A stretch of DNA of 64,000 nt. Source: Acephala macrosclerotiorum. Lineage: Eukaryota > Ascomycota > Leotiomycetes > Helotiales > Mollisiaceae. The number at the start of each line of letters is the position of its first letter. Positions within the stretch are counted from its first letter, which is position 1. The stretch is taken from NCBI GenBank assembly GCA_014904845.1, contig MU119257.1:212215-276214 (forward strand). The letters run 5' to 3'. Under the pieces are notes generated by a model, which worked only from the letters and a program-made list of their open reading frames with translations, was not told the origin of the DNA and searched no databases. Positions 22,917 through 34,515 of the stretch are shown in pieces. A program made the translations under genes and the position numbers.

Positions 22917-24474
22917 ATGGCCAAACCACGCCGTGGAGTCAAGTTCAACCATCGGAATGGTAGTTCAGGCACAGATGGACGGCGGAGCAGCTTCTCAGAC
23001 ATCAGCGAAGCGGCATCAGAGCCAGGTTCTCCAACCGACAAAAATGCAAACGGAGGAGATACAATAGTAGTGGTGGATATATACTCTGCAGATCATCTGG
23101 GACTTCAGCTAATAAAGTGTTAACAGCAGCCTCCGATTTCTGAATATGAGAAAAGGAAGCAGACCTTCCTTACTCGAGCACTATGGACGTTTGTTATGAT
23201 CGGCGTGTTTTTTTGGGCGATGTTCATGGGACATATCTACATTATTGCAATTGTGACGGCGGTGCAAATCATCTCGTTCAAGGAGGTCATCGCCATCGCG
23301 AACGTTCCCAGTCGAGCACGACGATTACGATTTACAAAGGCTCTTAATTGGTACTGGTTGGCAACGACTATGTACTTCCTCTACGGAGAGAGTGTGATAT
23401 ACTATTTCAAGCATATTGTGCTAGTCGACAAAGTTCTCCTGCCGTTTGCAACTCACCACCGATTCATAAGCTTTATGCTCTACATTATTGGTACGGTTTC
23501 TGTAAAAGGAACAGTACAAGCGAGAGACATGCTGACATATACCAGGATTTGTCTTCTTCGTTGCTTCTCTTCAAGCTGGACATTACCGATTCCAGTTCAC
23601 CCAATTCGCATGGACACATCTCGCGTTGTACTTGATTGTTGTCCAGGCACACTTCATTATGAACAATGTTTTCGAGGGAATGATATGGTTCTTTTTACCA
23701 GTTTCTTTGGTCATTTGCAACGACATATTCGCATACATCTGCGGAATTACATTCGGACGAACCCAGCTCATTAAATTGTCACCGAAGAAAACTGTTGAAG
23801 GTTTTGTTGGTGCTTGGGTTCTCACTGTGCTATTTGGTGTTGGAATGACCAATGTCCTCATGCGGTACAAGTACTTCATCTGCCCCGTGAATGTAAGTCA
23901 TTTTCTCCTATCTTCTAGCCCCCCACTAAGTCTCTTCAGGATCTTGGGGCAAATCTTTGGACAGGACTGGAGTGTACCCCAAATCCAGTCTTTACCGCGC
24001 ATACCTACGACCTTCCTATCTGGTTTCCGGTCTACAAGAAGTTCTCCATGGCCCCTATGCAGGTCCACATTCTCGTTTTCGCCACGTTCGCCTCCTTAAT
24101 TGCTCCATTTGGTGGATTCTTTGCCTCTGGCCTCAAGCGAACTTTCAAAATCAAAGACTTTGGCGATTCGATTCCAGGCCATGGCGGAATGACGGACCGC
24201 ATGGATTGCCAGTTTATCATGGGTTTCTTTGCATATATGTATTACCACAGCTTCATTGCCGTCTACAAGGTCTCGCTAGGTGGTGTTATTGAGAGCGCGA
24301 TTACTGGATTAACTCCGGAAGAACAGATGGAGCTCGTGAAAGGCATCAGCAAGCACCTTTTCAATCAAGGTGTAATTGCTGAGGGAGTGAGTCTCAGAAC
24401 AAAATTCGATGAAAACACGTCGCTAATTGCAATAGGCCTTGGATTGCCTGAACGCAGCAGTGAAAAGGAGATAA
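22917..24474 (+). CDS. CDS1: Phosphatidate cytidylyltransferase (CDP-diacylglycerol synthase)
   Basis: Makes CDP-diacylglycerol from phosphatidate and CTP at the ER, feeding phosphatidylinositol and other phospholipids. The N-terminus is a Ser/Gly-rich cytosolic stretch (MAKPRRGVKFNHRNG...). Then come many hydrophobic segments beginning LWTFVMIGVFFWAMF. The family signature is intact: SGLKRTFKIKDFGDS followed by IPGHGGMTDRMD (about 24130-24210). An earlier conserved block is FGRTQLIKLSPKKTVEGF. Introns are near 23067-23126, 23493-23547, 23894-23938 and 24388-24435. The last exon gives ALDCLNAAVKRR and a stop at 24472-24474. It diverges from the ATRIP-like gene across a 0.65-kb spacer. Confidence 0.93.
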
Positions 24475-25243
24475 ATGAAAAGCTTGTTCCTGCATTACTA
24501 TTTAGGAGTTTCCATTTGCGCCGGTTGGCCTGTATAATACCCTTCTGTCCATATGCCAATCACGCGTTTGGATGCTCTGTCGTTGATGGTCTTCATGTGC
24601 TGGCTCAATGATCTCTGGTCCGAAGTTTTCAAGCATTCATGGTTACGACAACAGGCAATTTGCATTTGAAATGGGCGTTAGAGGGCTTCTGACGACATCT
24701 AATGGCAATGAAAAGCATTAAAGTATGGGTAGCTTCCTCAATTGAGACATGAGGCTCAAAAGTGTGGCCTCACGTGGCCTCAAATTCCAGCAAAGCACGG
24801 AAGACAACTGTGGCTTGTAAACAACTTACGATGTAGGCAGAGTTCTAGCTCAGGTTTCTCTAACGTCTCGGGATATTATCGACTCAAGGTATTAAGTAAC
24901 GGACTGCAGAGCCTGTTTCAAGAAGAAAAAATCCAGTCGCTCCCATTCAACAGAATTAAACGTCGGTAGTTCTCGAACAACTACCTTTCCAAATCATGCA
25001 GAACACGACACCTCCGAATCTTTCCCCGGTTTGATCCCATTTTAAGATTCCTCGATTCCTCGAGTTGGGTAGGTCCCGTCACCTGCACCTGTCATTTACA
25101 TTGTGCTCGCTCGTTACTTTAGGTAGCGGCGTCCAGACGCAACCTCGCATTTTCTTTCCTTGCCAATTTCAGCAACTCAACTCTTCCATACTTCAGTCAC
25201 AGTATGCACAACTGAATCAACATCTCGCAGCAAAAAATCATAA
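24475..25243. other. Intergenic, no supported gene
   Basis: Only short ORFs without domains. It holds the 3' region of the CDP-DAG synthase gene and the promoter of the pepsin-like gene. Confidence 0.5.
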
Positions 25244-27048
25244 ATGATCAACATGTTACTTCGCCATCTCTCGCTCTATCTCTTTATATTTGGGTCATCG
25301 GCGGCGGCAGAACTCCCACCAATACATTATGCGATCTCTAGACGCGGAGGAAGCTTTCCAGCACCTGACACAGCGAATCTGACATACCTTCTCGAGCAAA
25401 TCAAGATTGTTGAGCAGCGATTCAGTGCCACTACACGCACTTTCAGCGGGAATAAGGTCGTACGCAAACCGAAATATCTTCATGGAACGCAGGCTGAGGC
25501 TACTCTGCTGGGTGAAGCTGGTAGAGATGGTAAGTCGCGCACTCCAAGAGCTTTTTCTGAGTCGTGCATCTACTTCCAAAACAAAAGGATCCATACTGAC
25601 TCCGATATTGTGGGATCTAGGGAACTGGTTTGCATCGCTGCACATTGGAGACCCAACGCAGGAGGTCGATATGGACCTCGACATGGTGACTGCAGACTTT
25701 TGGATTCTTTCCACAAGCAGTGACAAGGGCTCGTTCTTCCTTGATTTCAACAGTAAATCATATGGTTGAGTACCAGTTGCTGCCTCAATGTGTTGTACCT
25801 GTACTGACCTGAAGTTCAGTTGATTCCGAAAAATCCTTGACGTTCCCTACCTGCAGAATGCCGAAAGACCTTATCCATTTGCCTACCATACACCGATCAG
25901 TTGCCATCTCTTTCGCCCATTGCAGACCTTCCAAGCAATGGATCAGGTCACTTCTACCATCTGGCGCCTACCTCGGCCTTGCGCCATCTACAACTCTAAG
26001 CCAGACCAAGACGATATCCCTCATGCCGCAGTTGATCGATAAGCAGATCATAGATACCTCGGTATGGTCAATTATGCTAGTCAATGGAAAAGAAGGCATA
26101 TTCAGCATGGGGGGCACTTCTGTGGCGTCGGTCAGGGAGGTAGAACGAGAGACAGAGGACAGCTTGGCGCGATTGGAATATCAAAATTCCGAAGGTGGCT
26201 TCACCATCAATGACCCGCCAAGTCAAGAGGATGGTGACAAATCAAGCGAATGGAAATGGATGAAGGTCCAAGGTGCAGAAGGATGGTGGCAAATTCTTAT
26301 GCGCGGTCTATGGGTTGACGGTGTAAAGGTCCTCGACAGCCAGCCAGTTGTTCTAGATGTAAGGCTACCGCAGCCTCGGGGTGCTAGAAATGCTCACTTC
26401 AAGCAGGTCAATACACCGTTCATTATCGCACCTCCATTGGCCGCTAGGACGTTCTACGCATCCATCTCTGGCAGCAAGCGATTGTCTCCTCCCTACGACC
26501 AATTCCATTCGTACCCCTGCTTCAATCCGCCACGAATCAATTTTGAATTCGACGAATGGAAGGTACAGGTGCTAAACGGCAGAAGAGATAAAGGCACATT
26601 CTCTCCTGGGGGGCGATTCTCTCTCGGCAGGCAGACGACTGGTAGTGGCTATTGCATCGGAATTATCGTTGAATCGAGAATGGGTCTCAGCACATCCGAC
26701 GCAAAGGAATCGAATTCTGGAGTTCACATCGATGGTGGAAATGGTCTTTCGGATCTTTTCATCCTCGGGGAGCCCTTCTACAGAGATGTGCAGGTCGCCT
26801 TTCATGTGAGTTTCCGAGTCTCGTAACTGTACCTTGCTAGCAGAGACTACTCCGTGCATCATGCTGATCTTATCGATAGTGGAGAGATAGGTTGGTGGGG
26901 ATGCAAAAAGCCTGAAATAAGATTTTTACACGGCGTCCAGTCGATCAGACCTTCCAAAATTAATCTAGTTGTCTGTACCTGGCACCTGCTTCTGCCTCTA
27001 CCTCTGTGTCCTGACATATGGGGACTCATCCCCTACGAGACACTCTAA
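25244..27048 (+). CDS. Secreted pepsin-like protein lacking both catalytic aspartates
   Basis: Exons begin at 25244, about 25621 and about 25820; phases agree (GRDG-NWFASLHIGDP and SYVDSEKSLTFP). An N-terminal signal peptide is clear (MLLRHLSLYLFIFGSSAAA), possibly starting at the second Met. The pepsin framework is recognisable: NWFASLHIGDPTQEV, a first active-site loop DMDLDMVTADFWIL where DTGS is expected, GAYLGLAPS, a second loop KQVNTPFIIAPPLAARTFY where DTG is expected, and LFILGEPFYRDVQVAF. A last exon to about 27046 reads EIGWWGCKKPE, like the end of these proteases, but its splice phase is unresolved. It is presumably secreted or membrane-associated and non-proteolytic. Family membership is well supported; the role is unknown. 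Confidence 0.65.
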
Positions 27049-27132
27049 TAATATTGCGAGTTTAGAACATTTCTGCAGGAATGGTCCACGGCCGATGGCT
27101 ATTCATATGTTTGTCAGCAGTGAACACGCAAC

Positions 27133-27347
27133 ACCAGGGGGTGTACTAATTCGTGGCCCAACCAAAGTTTGCACCCCCAGAACATCGCACAACCCCGACC
27201 CCGCGACCACCTGAGAAGAGGATAAAATATTTATCTCGCCTCAAAGATCATTTTCCTCCCGCAAAAGGAGCCCCCAACCATTGTGGTCGTTGAGATATAT
27301 TCGATGTTCTTCGGTTGATGGGTCACGAATTAATGCACCCCCTGGTG
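27133..27347. mobile_element. Inverted-repeat element (possible MITE)
   Basis: A 29-bp repeat starting CACCAGGGGGTG at 27133-27161 recurs inverted at 27319-27347, with 26 of 29 positions matching. All three differences are transitions (C/T or G/A). The inner 157 bp have no coding capacity. A CAA triplet flanks both ends and could be a short target duplication. The class is not determined. Confidence 0.6.
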
Positions 27348-27756
27348 CAAGTTCCACTAAAGATATATCAGATAGAATCGAGCCGTGATTTCTCAGTGTT
27401 TTAAGAGCCGAGCTCTTCGGGAGTAAATCGGGAGTCGAGCGAGGTTTCAAGAGAATAAAAGAATAAAGGCAAGGTTTATATAATCACTTTTGAGTTATAA
27501 TCGGGCTAAGATTTCGAATTCGAGACCGTCTTGCGGGAAGTAAATTATCTAGTAAACTTAGTCTATTACAATCAAACTTAAGAGTTTAAAGGCGTCCCCT
27601 TAAAAGCTTAGTTTAATAGTATAAAACTGAGTTTAAGAGATTATTCCACCACTTCAAGATTCCACCACTTTAAAACGCCCAACTACTTCACAGCTCTTTA
27701 CAAGGCTCTCCCTACTTCAAGAACTCCTTCTTATCTCCCCCTCTCATCTCCCCCTC

Positions 27757-27761
<5 letters not shown>

Positions 27762-27805
<44 letters not shown>
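27762..27805. repeat. (CT)n microsatellite
   Basis: About 22 CT units in a longer pyrimidine-rich stretch (27725-27845). Confidence 0.95.
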
Positions 27806-27808
<3 letters not shown>

Positions 27809-28036
27809 TTTCCCTCTTATCTCTCCTCTACCTCTATATCTGTTCTACTCCCTATTAACTAAGATACCCTCTCCTTTTTGCACCATTCCTTCCTCAATCT
27901 TAGTGTTGGTGTTATTGAGGATAAATCTTACTAGCACAAAAGTGCAACTCCATGTCTCCGACGTATTAGGTCAATAGAAGCCGAGTCTGAAGCGTTCTAT
28001 TGAAGGCGTATTAGGCCTCCATGAATCATAGTAGAG

Positions 28037-28206
28037 ATGGTCTGCTCGGTTATCTGTTCGAGGTTTGGTCTGTTCGAGGTATGGTTTGATCGAGGTTTGT
28101 CTGCTCGAGGTAGGTCTGCTCGGTTGTCTGTTCGAGGTTTGGTCTGTTCGAGGTTTGGTCTGCTTGAGGGTTGGTCTGCTTGAGGGTTGGTCTGCTTGAG
28201 GGTTGG
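28037..28206. repeat. Minisatellite, 15-18 bp unit
   Basis: About nine to ten degenerate copies of a unit like GGTCTGTTCGAGGTTT, grading at the right end into three near-identical GGTCTGCTTGAGGGTT copies. A minus-strand ORF over it is a by-product of the repeat. Confidence 0.85.
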
Positions 28207-28853
28207 ATAAATAGGCAAGTAGAGTTCTAGATGGTTCGAAGGATTAGGCACCTGAAACTTGAGACACTCCCAAGAAATTACTCCCGAAGAAGTCGGCTCC
28301 TCAACAAAATGTAAAATCAGGGCTCATTTCGTTGGGGTGTGTTGGGTACGGTGTATGTGGTCGAAGGAGGCTGCGGGAATGATTGGTGGGAAGCCGAGGC
28401 CGCCCCTGAGCTGGTGCAGAGTTCGTCTAAAGCTAGCAAGGTCAATTTTACTGTGAGACGAACGAACGTCAACGGGCTTCGGATCAACGCCCGTTTCAGC
28501 CGAATAAGCTTGACGATCGCCAGCCAGCGTCCAGGATTATTCCTTGATATCTCACAGACGCCTTGCAGAAGTGCCGCATCCTAGACTAGCAGAAGATTAA
28601 CTAGGTCTCCCCCTTATCTACCGAGGCTGCGCTTGTAGAGCCTCAACAATTCGACCGACCCGTCTTGCAGGCAGCTCGCAGTACCGTACCTATTTGCAAT
28701 TTACTACTCTGAGATCGAGGATCAGTCTGATAAGTAAGTCTGGGGCCCCATTTTCCTCTCTTTTCCTTGTCTTTCACTCCTGTTTGCCACGTCGAGAAGT
28801 AAACATCTGCTTTGCTTTGCTTCTGAGCCCTGACCTCAATCCTCCTTTTCAAA

Positions 28854-29414
28854 ATGGTCTCTTTTAAGTCACTCTTTTTTATCGCCACAGCTGCCCTCCA
28901 GCTCGTGAGCGCCAACCCTCTTGCAATCCGCAGCCTTGACGCGGATCTCGTTCTTGTCGACCTCAAGGCCCTCGACGACACCGTCAAAGGTCTGTCCAAG
29001 TCCATTGAACTCTATCCCAGAGGTGCCGTTGAAGCCGGACCTGTTCTCGTCGCTTTCTCTGCTGTCCACATCGCGAACCGAAAAGCTTACGGTACCGCCT
29101 GTGCCATCAAGAACTTGACCATCTCCGACTCGTACACGGTCCTTAACTACGTGACCAAGACCCTCGGCGTCGATATTCCGGCAGGAGTGAAGGATCTTGA
29201 GTCGAAGAAGGCAGACTTTGTCAAGTCGGGTCTGGAGAAGACTGTTGTTAGCAGCTTGGATCTTCTGAAGTATGATCACGAGTCTTTGAGCGGAGCTCTA
29301 GGGAAGAAGCTCAGCCAGGATCAGGGTGTGCAATTGGAAGCTTATGGGGTGGTCAAGTCGATTGATGATTCTATCAAGGAGGGCATTACGGGTTTTCTCG
29401 AGCTAGAGGCTTAG
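28854..29414 (+). CDS. HsbA / cell-wall galactomannoprotein family secreted protein
   Basis: A 186-aa single-exon protein. The signal peptide is obvious (MVSFKSLFFIATAALQLVSA, cleavage likely before NPLA). The mature part is an all-helical domain with IRSLDADLVLVDLKALDD, TVKGLSKSIELY, VLNYVTKTLGVD, DLESKKADFVKSG and SGALGKKLSQDQ. This resembles the hydrophobic surface-binding protein A domain (HsbA, MP1-like), which in fungi is secreted and binds hydrophobic surfaces or lipids. There are few Cys residues. It is flanked by non-coding and eroded DNA, which is common for secreted accessory genes. Confidence 0.85.
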   Translation: MVSFKSLFFIATAALQLVSANPLAIRSLDADLVLVDLKALDDTVKGLSKSIELYPRGAVEAGPVLVAFSAVHIANRKAYGTACAIKNLTISDSYTVLNYVTKTLGVDIPAGVKDLESKKADFVKSGLEKTVVSSLDLLKYDHESLSGALGKKLSQDQGVQLEAYGVVKSIDDSIKEGITGFLELEA

Positions 29415-30744
29415 GAGGGCAAGGCAAAGCTAGGTTATGATAAGATGAGGTCAGGTTAGAAAGGTTCCTTCGGGTTTGGTGATTCGGGGCTTGATGTGAT
29501 GGATGATAGACTTCTCTTCGGGCAGGAGGGTTTGGGTTAGATTGTGGCATTCTTAAGCCAGCAAGCAACGGTAATGACATCGCGAGACTGGGACTGGGAC
29601 TGACCGCTCTTTTTTTACGTTCCCTTTCGAGTAAATACTTTTTCAATTCTAAGCAACGATTACTGTAATGTATTCTGAGCCTGGTTTGGTCCTCGGGACA
29701 CTTTCAAGCTACAACGTTCAATTCGTCCTTGGTGTGCTGTACTTTCCCCTAGGACTTTGGGACCGCCGAGGCATAAGGTAGGCAGTGATAGGCAGTTGAC
29801 ATGACGTTCGCCAAGCGGCTTGGTGGGTCAATTACCCTTTATCCTTCATGAGTGTTCGTGATGGTTGAGCACATCAATCTTGAGTGCGATAGGCATTGTG
29901 TTATTTGCGCCAGTGATTTTATGACAATCTGAATTTGTTTAAAGTGTTGTGGGGTTTTACTGCCTTTTGAAATTGCTGCTTCGTGGTTTTGAGTGTGATC
30001 ACGTGTAATGGACTCACACGAAGCTATCTTCCTATGTTTGTCTTGAATGAGCTGAGGCTAGATGGGGATGAAGTGGAAATATCTTGGTGATAAGCAACAA
30101 AAGTTTGGAATTTGAAGATCCACTGCTCTGGAATAATAGGTGCGCATATCATATCGTCAGCCCGGAATGTCAAGGCTCTTGTTGCAACTTACCCGGCGGA
30201 ACCCTTTGTCACCGCACTAGCAAATCCCATCTTGACATCTTGGTAACATAACACGAGCTCGTGACTCACGTGATTCCGCTTCTCAGGTACTCTTTTTCGG
30301 CTTCAAGCGGTGGCACGTCCACCTCGAGCACCGCCCCTCGGAAACCGAACTGAGATCATGAGCCGCAGAGATCGTAGGTACCGCATCCGACCAGGAGTAC
30401 ACAAGCTGCACTGCCCTACACTTCTAACATCGGCTCCATTCCACGAAACAGTTTTGAACTTGTTCTCTGGTTTCTCCTATTGGAGCAATACTTGAAGGAA
30501 GTTTTTCTAAATTAAGCATGTTAGGTACCTCGTATCCTGTCACTTTGGCACTAGCAGCTACTCTTGCAAACCATAGTATTTTTTTCGATATGTCTTTCCC
30601 ATATGTACGACTTGGCGCGATGTTGTCCATAAAAGGAGCATTCCCTTCGTACATCTTTGCAAGGATCAACGATCAGTACGATCATTGAGCAAGCGTCAAC
30701 AAAAACAGGATGAACTCAATTTCTCTGGCAAAAAAACAGCAACA
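29415..30744. other. Intergenic, no supported gene
   Basis: Contains only ORFs shorter than 90 codons with no recognisable domain. The 3' end of the HsbA gene lies at the left and the oxidase pseudogene begins at the right. Confidence 0.5.
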
Positions 30745-32371
30745 TCTTTAAGAAATTAGACTAACGGAGGACCAGGTGTCGACCTCTCGACTGGAGCTCA
30801 TTCTACGACACCATACCACACTAACGATGGAAACTGGGTCCTCGTAACTTCCTACAACTGGACCACCAACACACTTCGCAAACTCAGTCCTAAAAGCAAC
30901 ATCTTCTGTTCGGCTGGGGCCTTTCTTGCAGATGGTGCGATGGCCAACATAGCTAGATCCGAGCCAGACAGTTGGCAAGCCGGCCTCGATGGCAAGACTA
31001 TCGAAGATGGCTTCCAGAAGATCTGCACGAACACCTCGGGGTCTTGCAATGGGGATTGTACTACGGATATTGTGGAACTTACAACAGCTCTTCAGCATAA
31101 ACGCTAGTATCCCACGACGGAAATCTTGGTCAACGGCGACTTGTTGGTCGTGGACAGATCCGGTCTTGGTTTGGTGGTTTCCAACGAGGCCGATATTAAC
31201 TGCCATCTTACGAAATTATTAAGAGCGACTTTTCGTAGGTGCCTCTACCCACTTATTTGCCGTACCTCAACTACACTGACGAAGAGAACTTCGTTTTCAA
31301 CAAGTCTTTTAACCTCCACCTTATCTGTGAGTTGCAGGAAACTTCAAGCTCGTGTCTGGGTTTGTTGGCTGTTGATTACAGTGGTTCCATTACCAAATGA
31401 TGGGAATACCGATGAGATTTTCACCATTACTAGCAACAAAGTGTTCATCTGGGACTACTCGCAGAATCGTCTGGTCAAGGAACTTCCTAATACGACATTA
31501 CAACCACGCAACTTTCCATCCTCAAGCACCGAGGTTCTTCCGCCCCTTCGATACCCAAACTATGAGCCAACAATTCTTATATGCGGAAGCTCATCTACAG
31601 ATATTCCCAATCCCCAGGCGTTGAACGATTGCTACGCCTTGAATCAAAGACACTCGGTACCCGCATGGACGCAAATTGACAATCTGCCCAATGGAGGTCA
31701 GGCAATGACCGATGCGGCGCTGCTTCCAGATGGGAAAGTCCTCCTACTGAACGGAGCCCACAAAGGCTCCGCTGGAGGCTACATGGCCGATGAACCGGTG
31801 TCGATACCTCTCATCTACGATGCCAGTGCTTCATCAGGGAGTCGCTTCACAGCACAGCCTGCCGTCCATCCCGCGGCTGTATCATTCAGTAGCCTCTCTC
31901 CCGTCTGGCGAGGTCATCGTCGCTGGTTCCAACCCAGACGTTTTCTACAATCCTGTCGGCTACCTCCCGAACACCTACCCCAACTTCTCCAACAACGGCC
32001 ACCAGTACATCTAGCACCAGCAACAGGAAACCACTTCCAAGTAACCAACAGAGTATCGAGTCGCTCCTTCGCGACTTGTCGCCGAGAGTATTCAACCTGG
32101 AACAACTCTCACTTATGTCCAGACATTCTCTGCAGCTATCTCTGGCGGCAATGTGATTGCTGCATGCTTGATCAATCCGGGGTTTCGTACCCATGCCGTT
32201 GGAATGGGGCAGCGGAGCGTAGAGTAGAGCTACAGGTGATGGCATCAAATGAGACTAGTCAATAAAACGTCAAGATGCCGCCGAATGCTACGGCACTTAC
32301 ACGTGGTGTTTATTTGCTGTTCGTTGACGCCGATGGAATTCCGTCGAATTGGACTTGGGTCAAACTTCAAT
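30745..32371 (+). pseudogene. Glyoxal/galactose oxidase-like (AA5) copper radical oxidase, broken
   Basis: Translation in successive frames follows the whole family in order: NTLRKLSPKSNIFCSAGAFL, then YPTTEILVNGDLLVV after a TAG near 31107, a frame-jumping middle with EENFVFNKSFNL, then EPTILICGSSSTD, LPDGKVLLLNGAHKGSAGG, MADEPVSIPLIYD, IPRLYHSVASLPSGEVIVAG, and the C-terminal DUF1929-like end LFVDADGIPSNWTWVKL (to 32371). Intact relatives oxidise aldehydes or alcohols to make H2O2 outside the cell. Here at least four frameshifts and several stops break it, and an N-terminal signal peptide is not seen. Confidence 0.8.
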
Positions 32372-32633
32372 AAGACTTTCTCAACCAAAAAGAAAACTTG
32401 TATAGAGCTAAAACTAAAACAATCGCTATTCATCAGCTCAACATATACAAGCAACCACCCTTGAATCTCCCATCAGCTTTCACCTGCGACCTCAGCGCAG
32501 CCATCAGCCATCAGCTCCAGCGGTACTACCACATCCTCCCGCAAGCCCTCCATCTTCTGTCCACCGACCACGTACTCTCCTCTTCTAGTGCAAACCTGCA
32601 AGCCGCCAGGATTGAGTCCAAACGCTGCTGTCC

Positions 32634-33432
32634 TCACCACAACCTCTTTTCATTCTTTGGACTCCATTCCTTGTTTCCTTGTTCCTTGATTTGGGCCGGT
32701 GAGAGACCAGTTGTATTGTATACTTTCATGAATAGCTGGTACACACAGTGTGTGGTGAAGTAGTCCATGTTGGGGATATGAAGAGTGAGTTCTGGGATCA
32801 TGGCGTGGGGATTATCTCGTGTTGTTTGTGTCCAGGTTCCAGTTTTAAAGATCGTTTCGGCTGTTTCCGGAGGAAGGGTGGTATCGTTTGAGCTCGGGTC
32901 TGGGGTTGAGGTAGGGGTTAGGTTCATGATTCGCCACATGTGTTTATATAGGTCAAAATCAATGGCGAGATGGACTTCCTGTGCTAGGGTGCCGGTCATG
33001 CGGTGATAGGAATAGAAGGGATCTGTTGAAAGTTTGGATCTTTCGACAGGCACTGTCATCTTAAATCCATCTATGCCGATTTGGCGTACTGGCTGCTCTA
33101 GGGTGTCTGAAGTGTGGAGAGAGAACGAGGCCCAGGGAAGGATCGAGCTTCCAGTGTCTTTTTCTGTGAGGATGTTAGAGTTGGCTGTCAACTATTGCAG
33201 ATTGATTCATGCGATTGTCCAGCTTGACCCTAGTGTCAAAGCCACGGCAACTGTCTTGTATTTGATTCCATGCAGAATTAGGCCCGGTTGCTGCCCTTGA
33301 AGATGTTAGCTGTGTACGATCTCTGGGGTCTACAGCCTACAATACAAATACATCGGGTGAGAGTGCTGCCCCGAAGGAAATTGCAAGCAAGTAGATAAGT
33401 TTAGTCCCGAGATTAAACCTAGATATGTTGAA
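32634..33432 (-). pseudogene. Secreted or membrane protein of unknown family, probably broken
   Basis: At 33432 a Met starts MIFNISRFNLGTKLIYLLAI, a signal-peptide-like segment, but the frame stops at 33337. The next part, about 33330-33195, is open in a shifted frame (AVDPRDRTQLTSSRAATGPN...). It is followed by a 185-codon ORF, 33191-32634, with LAQEVHLAIDFDLYKHMWRI and LHIPNMDYFTTHCVYQLF. The pieces may be one gene with a nonsense codon and a frameshift, or spliced exons whose junctions I could not find. I do not recognise the family. Confidence 0.35.
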
Positions 33433-34515
33433 GATCATGAATATTGCTTTGGATGCACAATTAGCCAAAGTCCCAGAAGTCCGAAAAGAGGTATGAAGAG
33501 AACGGTTGCAGCGATTGTCAACCCGTTCTCTTTTCCTCGCGTATGCTCGCTCGGTGGAATATCTATGTTTCAGGAGGCGGCTCAACCGGTCGATTCGACT
33601 AATCATCCAGTACAGAAATGGTGCTGTGAAAATGATCAAGCCAAAAAATGCCCAGATTGTCTTGCTTGTGTAATTTTTCACAGTTTTCTCCTGGGGGCCG
33701 GCAGTTCCGTTTTCATCTGATGTAGGCCTTCGATCTCCTCCTGCGCTTTGAAGCAAATCCCCGGCTATCGGAAGCGGAATATTGTTGGAACTCTGCCTCT
33801 TGTCTCTCAACTCGATTCATTTGTCTGTGCTACTCCACAGGCGTCATATTGTCTGTCGTGGGGGTTCCTCCAAACGGTTTGTCACGCTGCGAGGGACACC
33901 AGTCATTGCACGCAACGGCTCGCACGGTCCAGGACGGCAAACCTTGCTACAATTGCTGAGGCATGGTGCCATAGGGTTGCTAATGCATTTACTCGGCTTG
34001 AAGCAAGTAGCACCACAAGTATTGCCGGAATATGGGAGATTCTCCTGTAATTGTCTCTCGCACCGAGGAGAAAGGACCATGCTCGAAGCTTTCCCAACCT
34101 GGAGAGTCTTACAGGTTAGACACAGCCAAGTGAATATGCCCTCCTCTTTAGCCTATTGCTTGATGTAGAGGAAATAGTAGATGTGATGGAAGCTCTTCCA
34201 TGACCACATCCGCATTTCTGCTCCGGTTTCTTCATGACATACCGCGCCTTCGGCCGTTCCATCCATGAGACCTCGGAAAAGGAGATCACCGCGATCCTGT
34301 TTCGGCTCTTCAGATTCGTCTAGAAAGTGCCTCGTTATCAAGTACATCAACAAGCTGTGAGTTTTGTCTCCAGACCATTTACAGAGATAGAATCCAACAC
34401 GATGTTGGGATCTGGAGCAGCGTTCTATGCTGGAAGTGTTATTGCGGTGAATATTGTTCTCGAGATAGGACAATCGAGGACAGGGACGACTGTTGATGAT
34501 TCGTATACAAATCAA
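33433..34515 (-). other. Cluster of minus-strand ORFs with hydrophobic segments
   Basis: Three minus-strand ORFs, 34515-34153, about 34097-33903 and 33810-33337, contain single membrane-like stretches, such as IPAILVVLLASS and IWAFFGLIIFTAPFLYWMI. They could be exons of one membrane protein gene, but no start or splice set is convincing. No domain is recognised. Confidence 0.25.

Noticed and set aside
27850..28020. Possible solo LTR before the minisatellite
   Set aside because: No matching second LTR, TG..CA ends or target duplication could be identified by eye.
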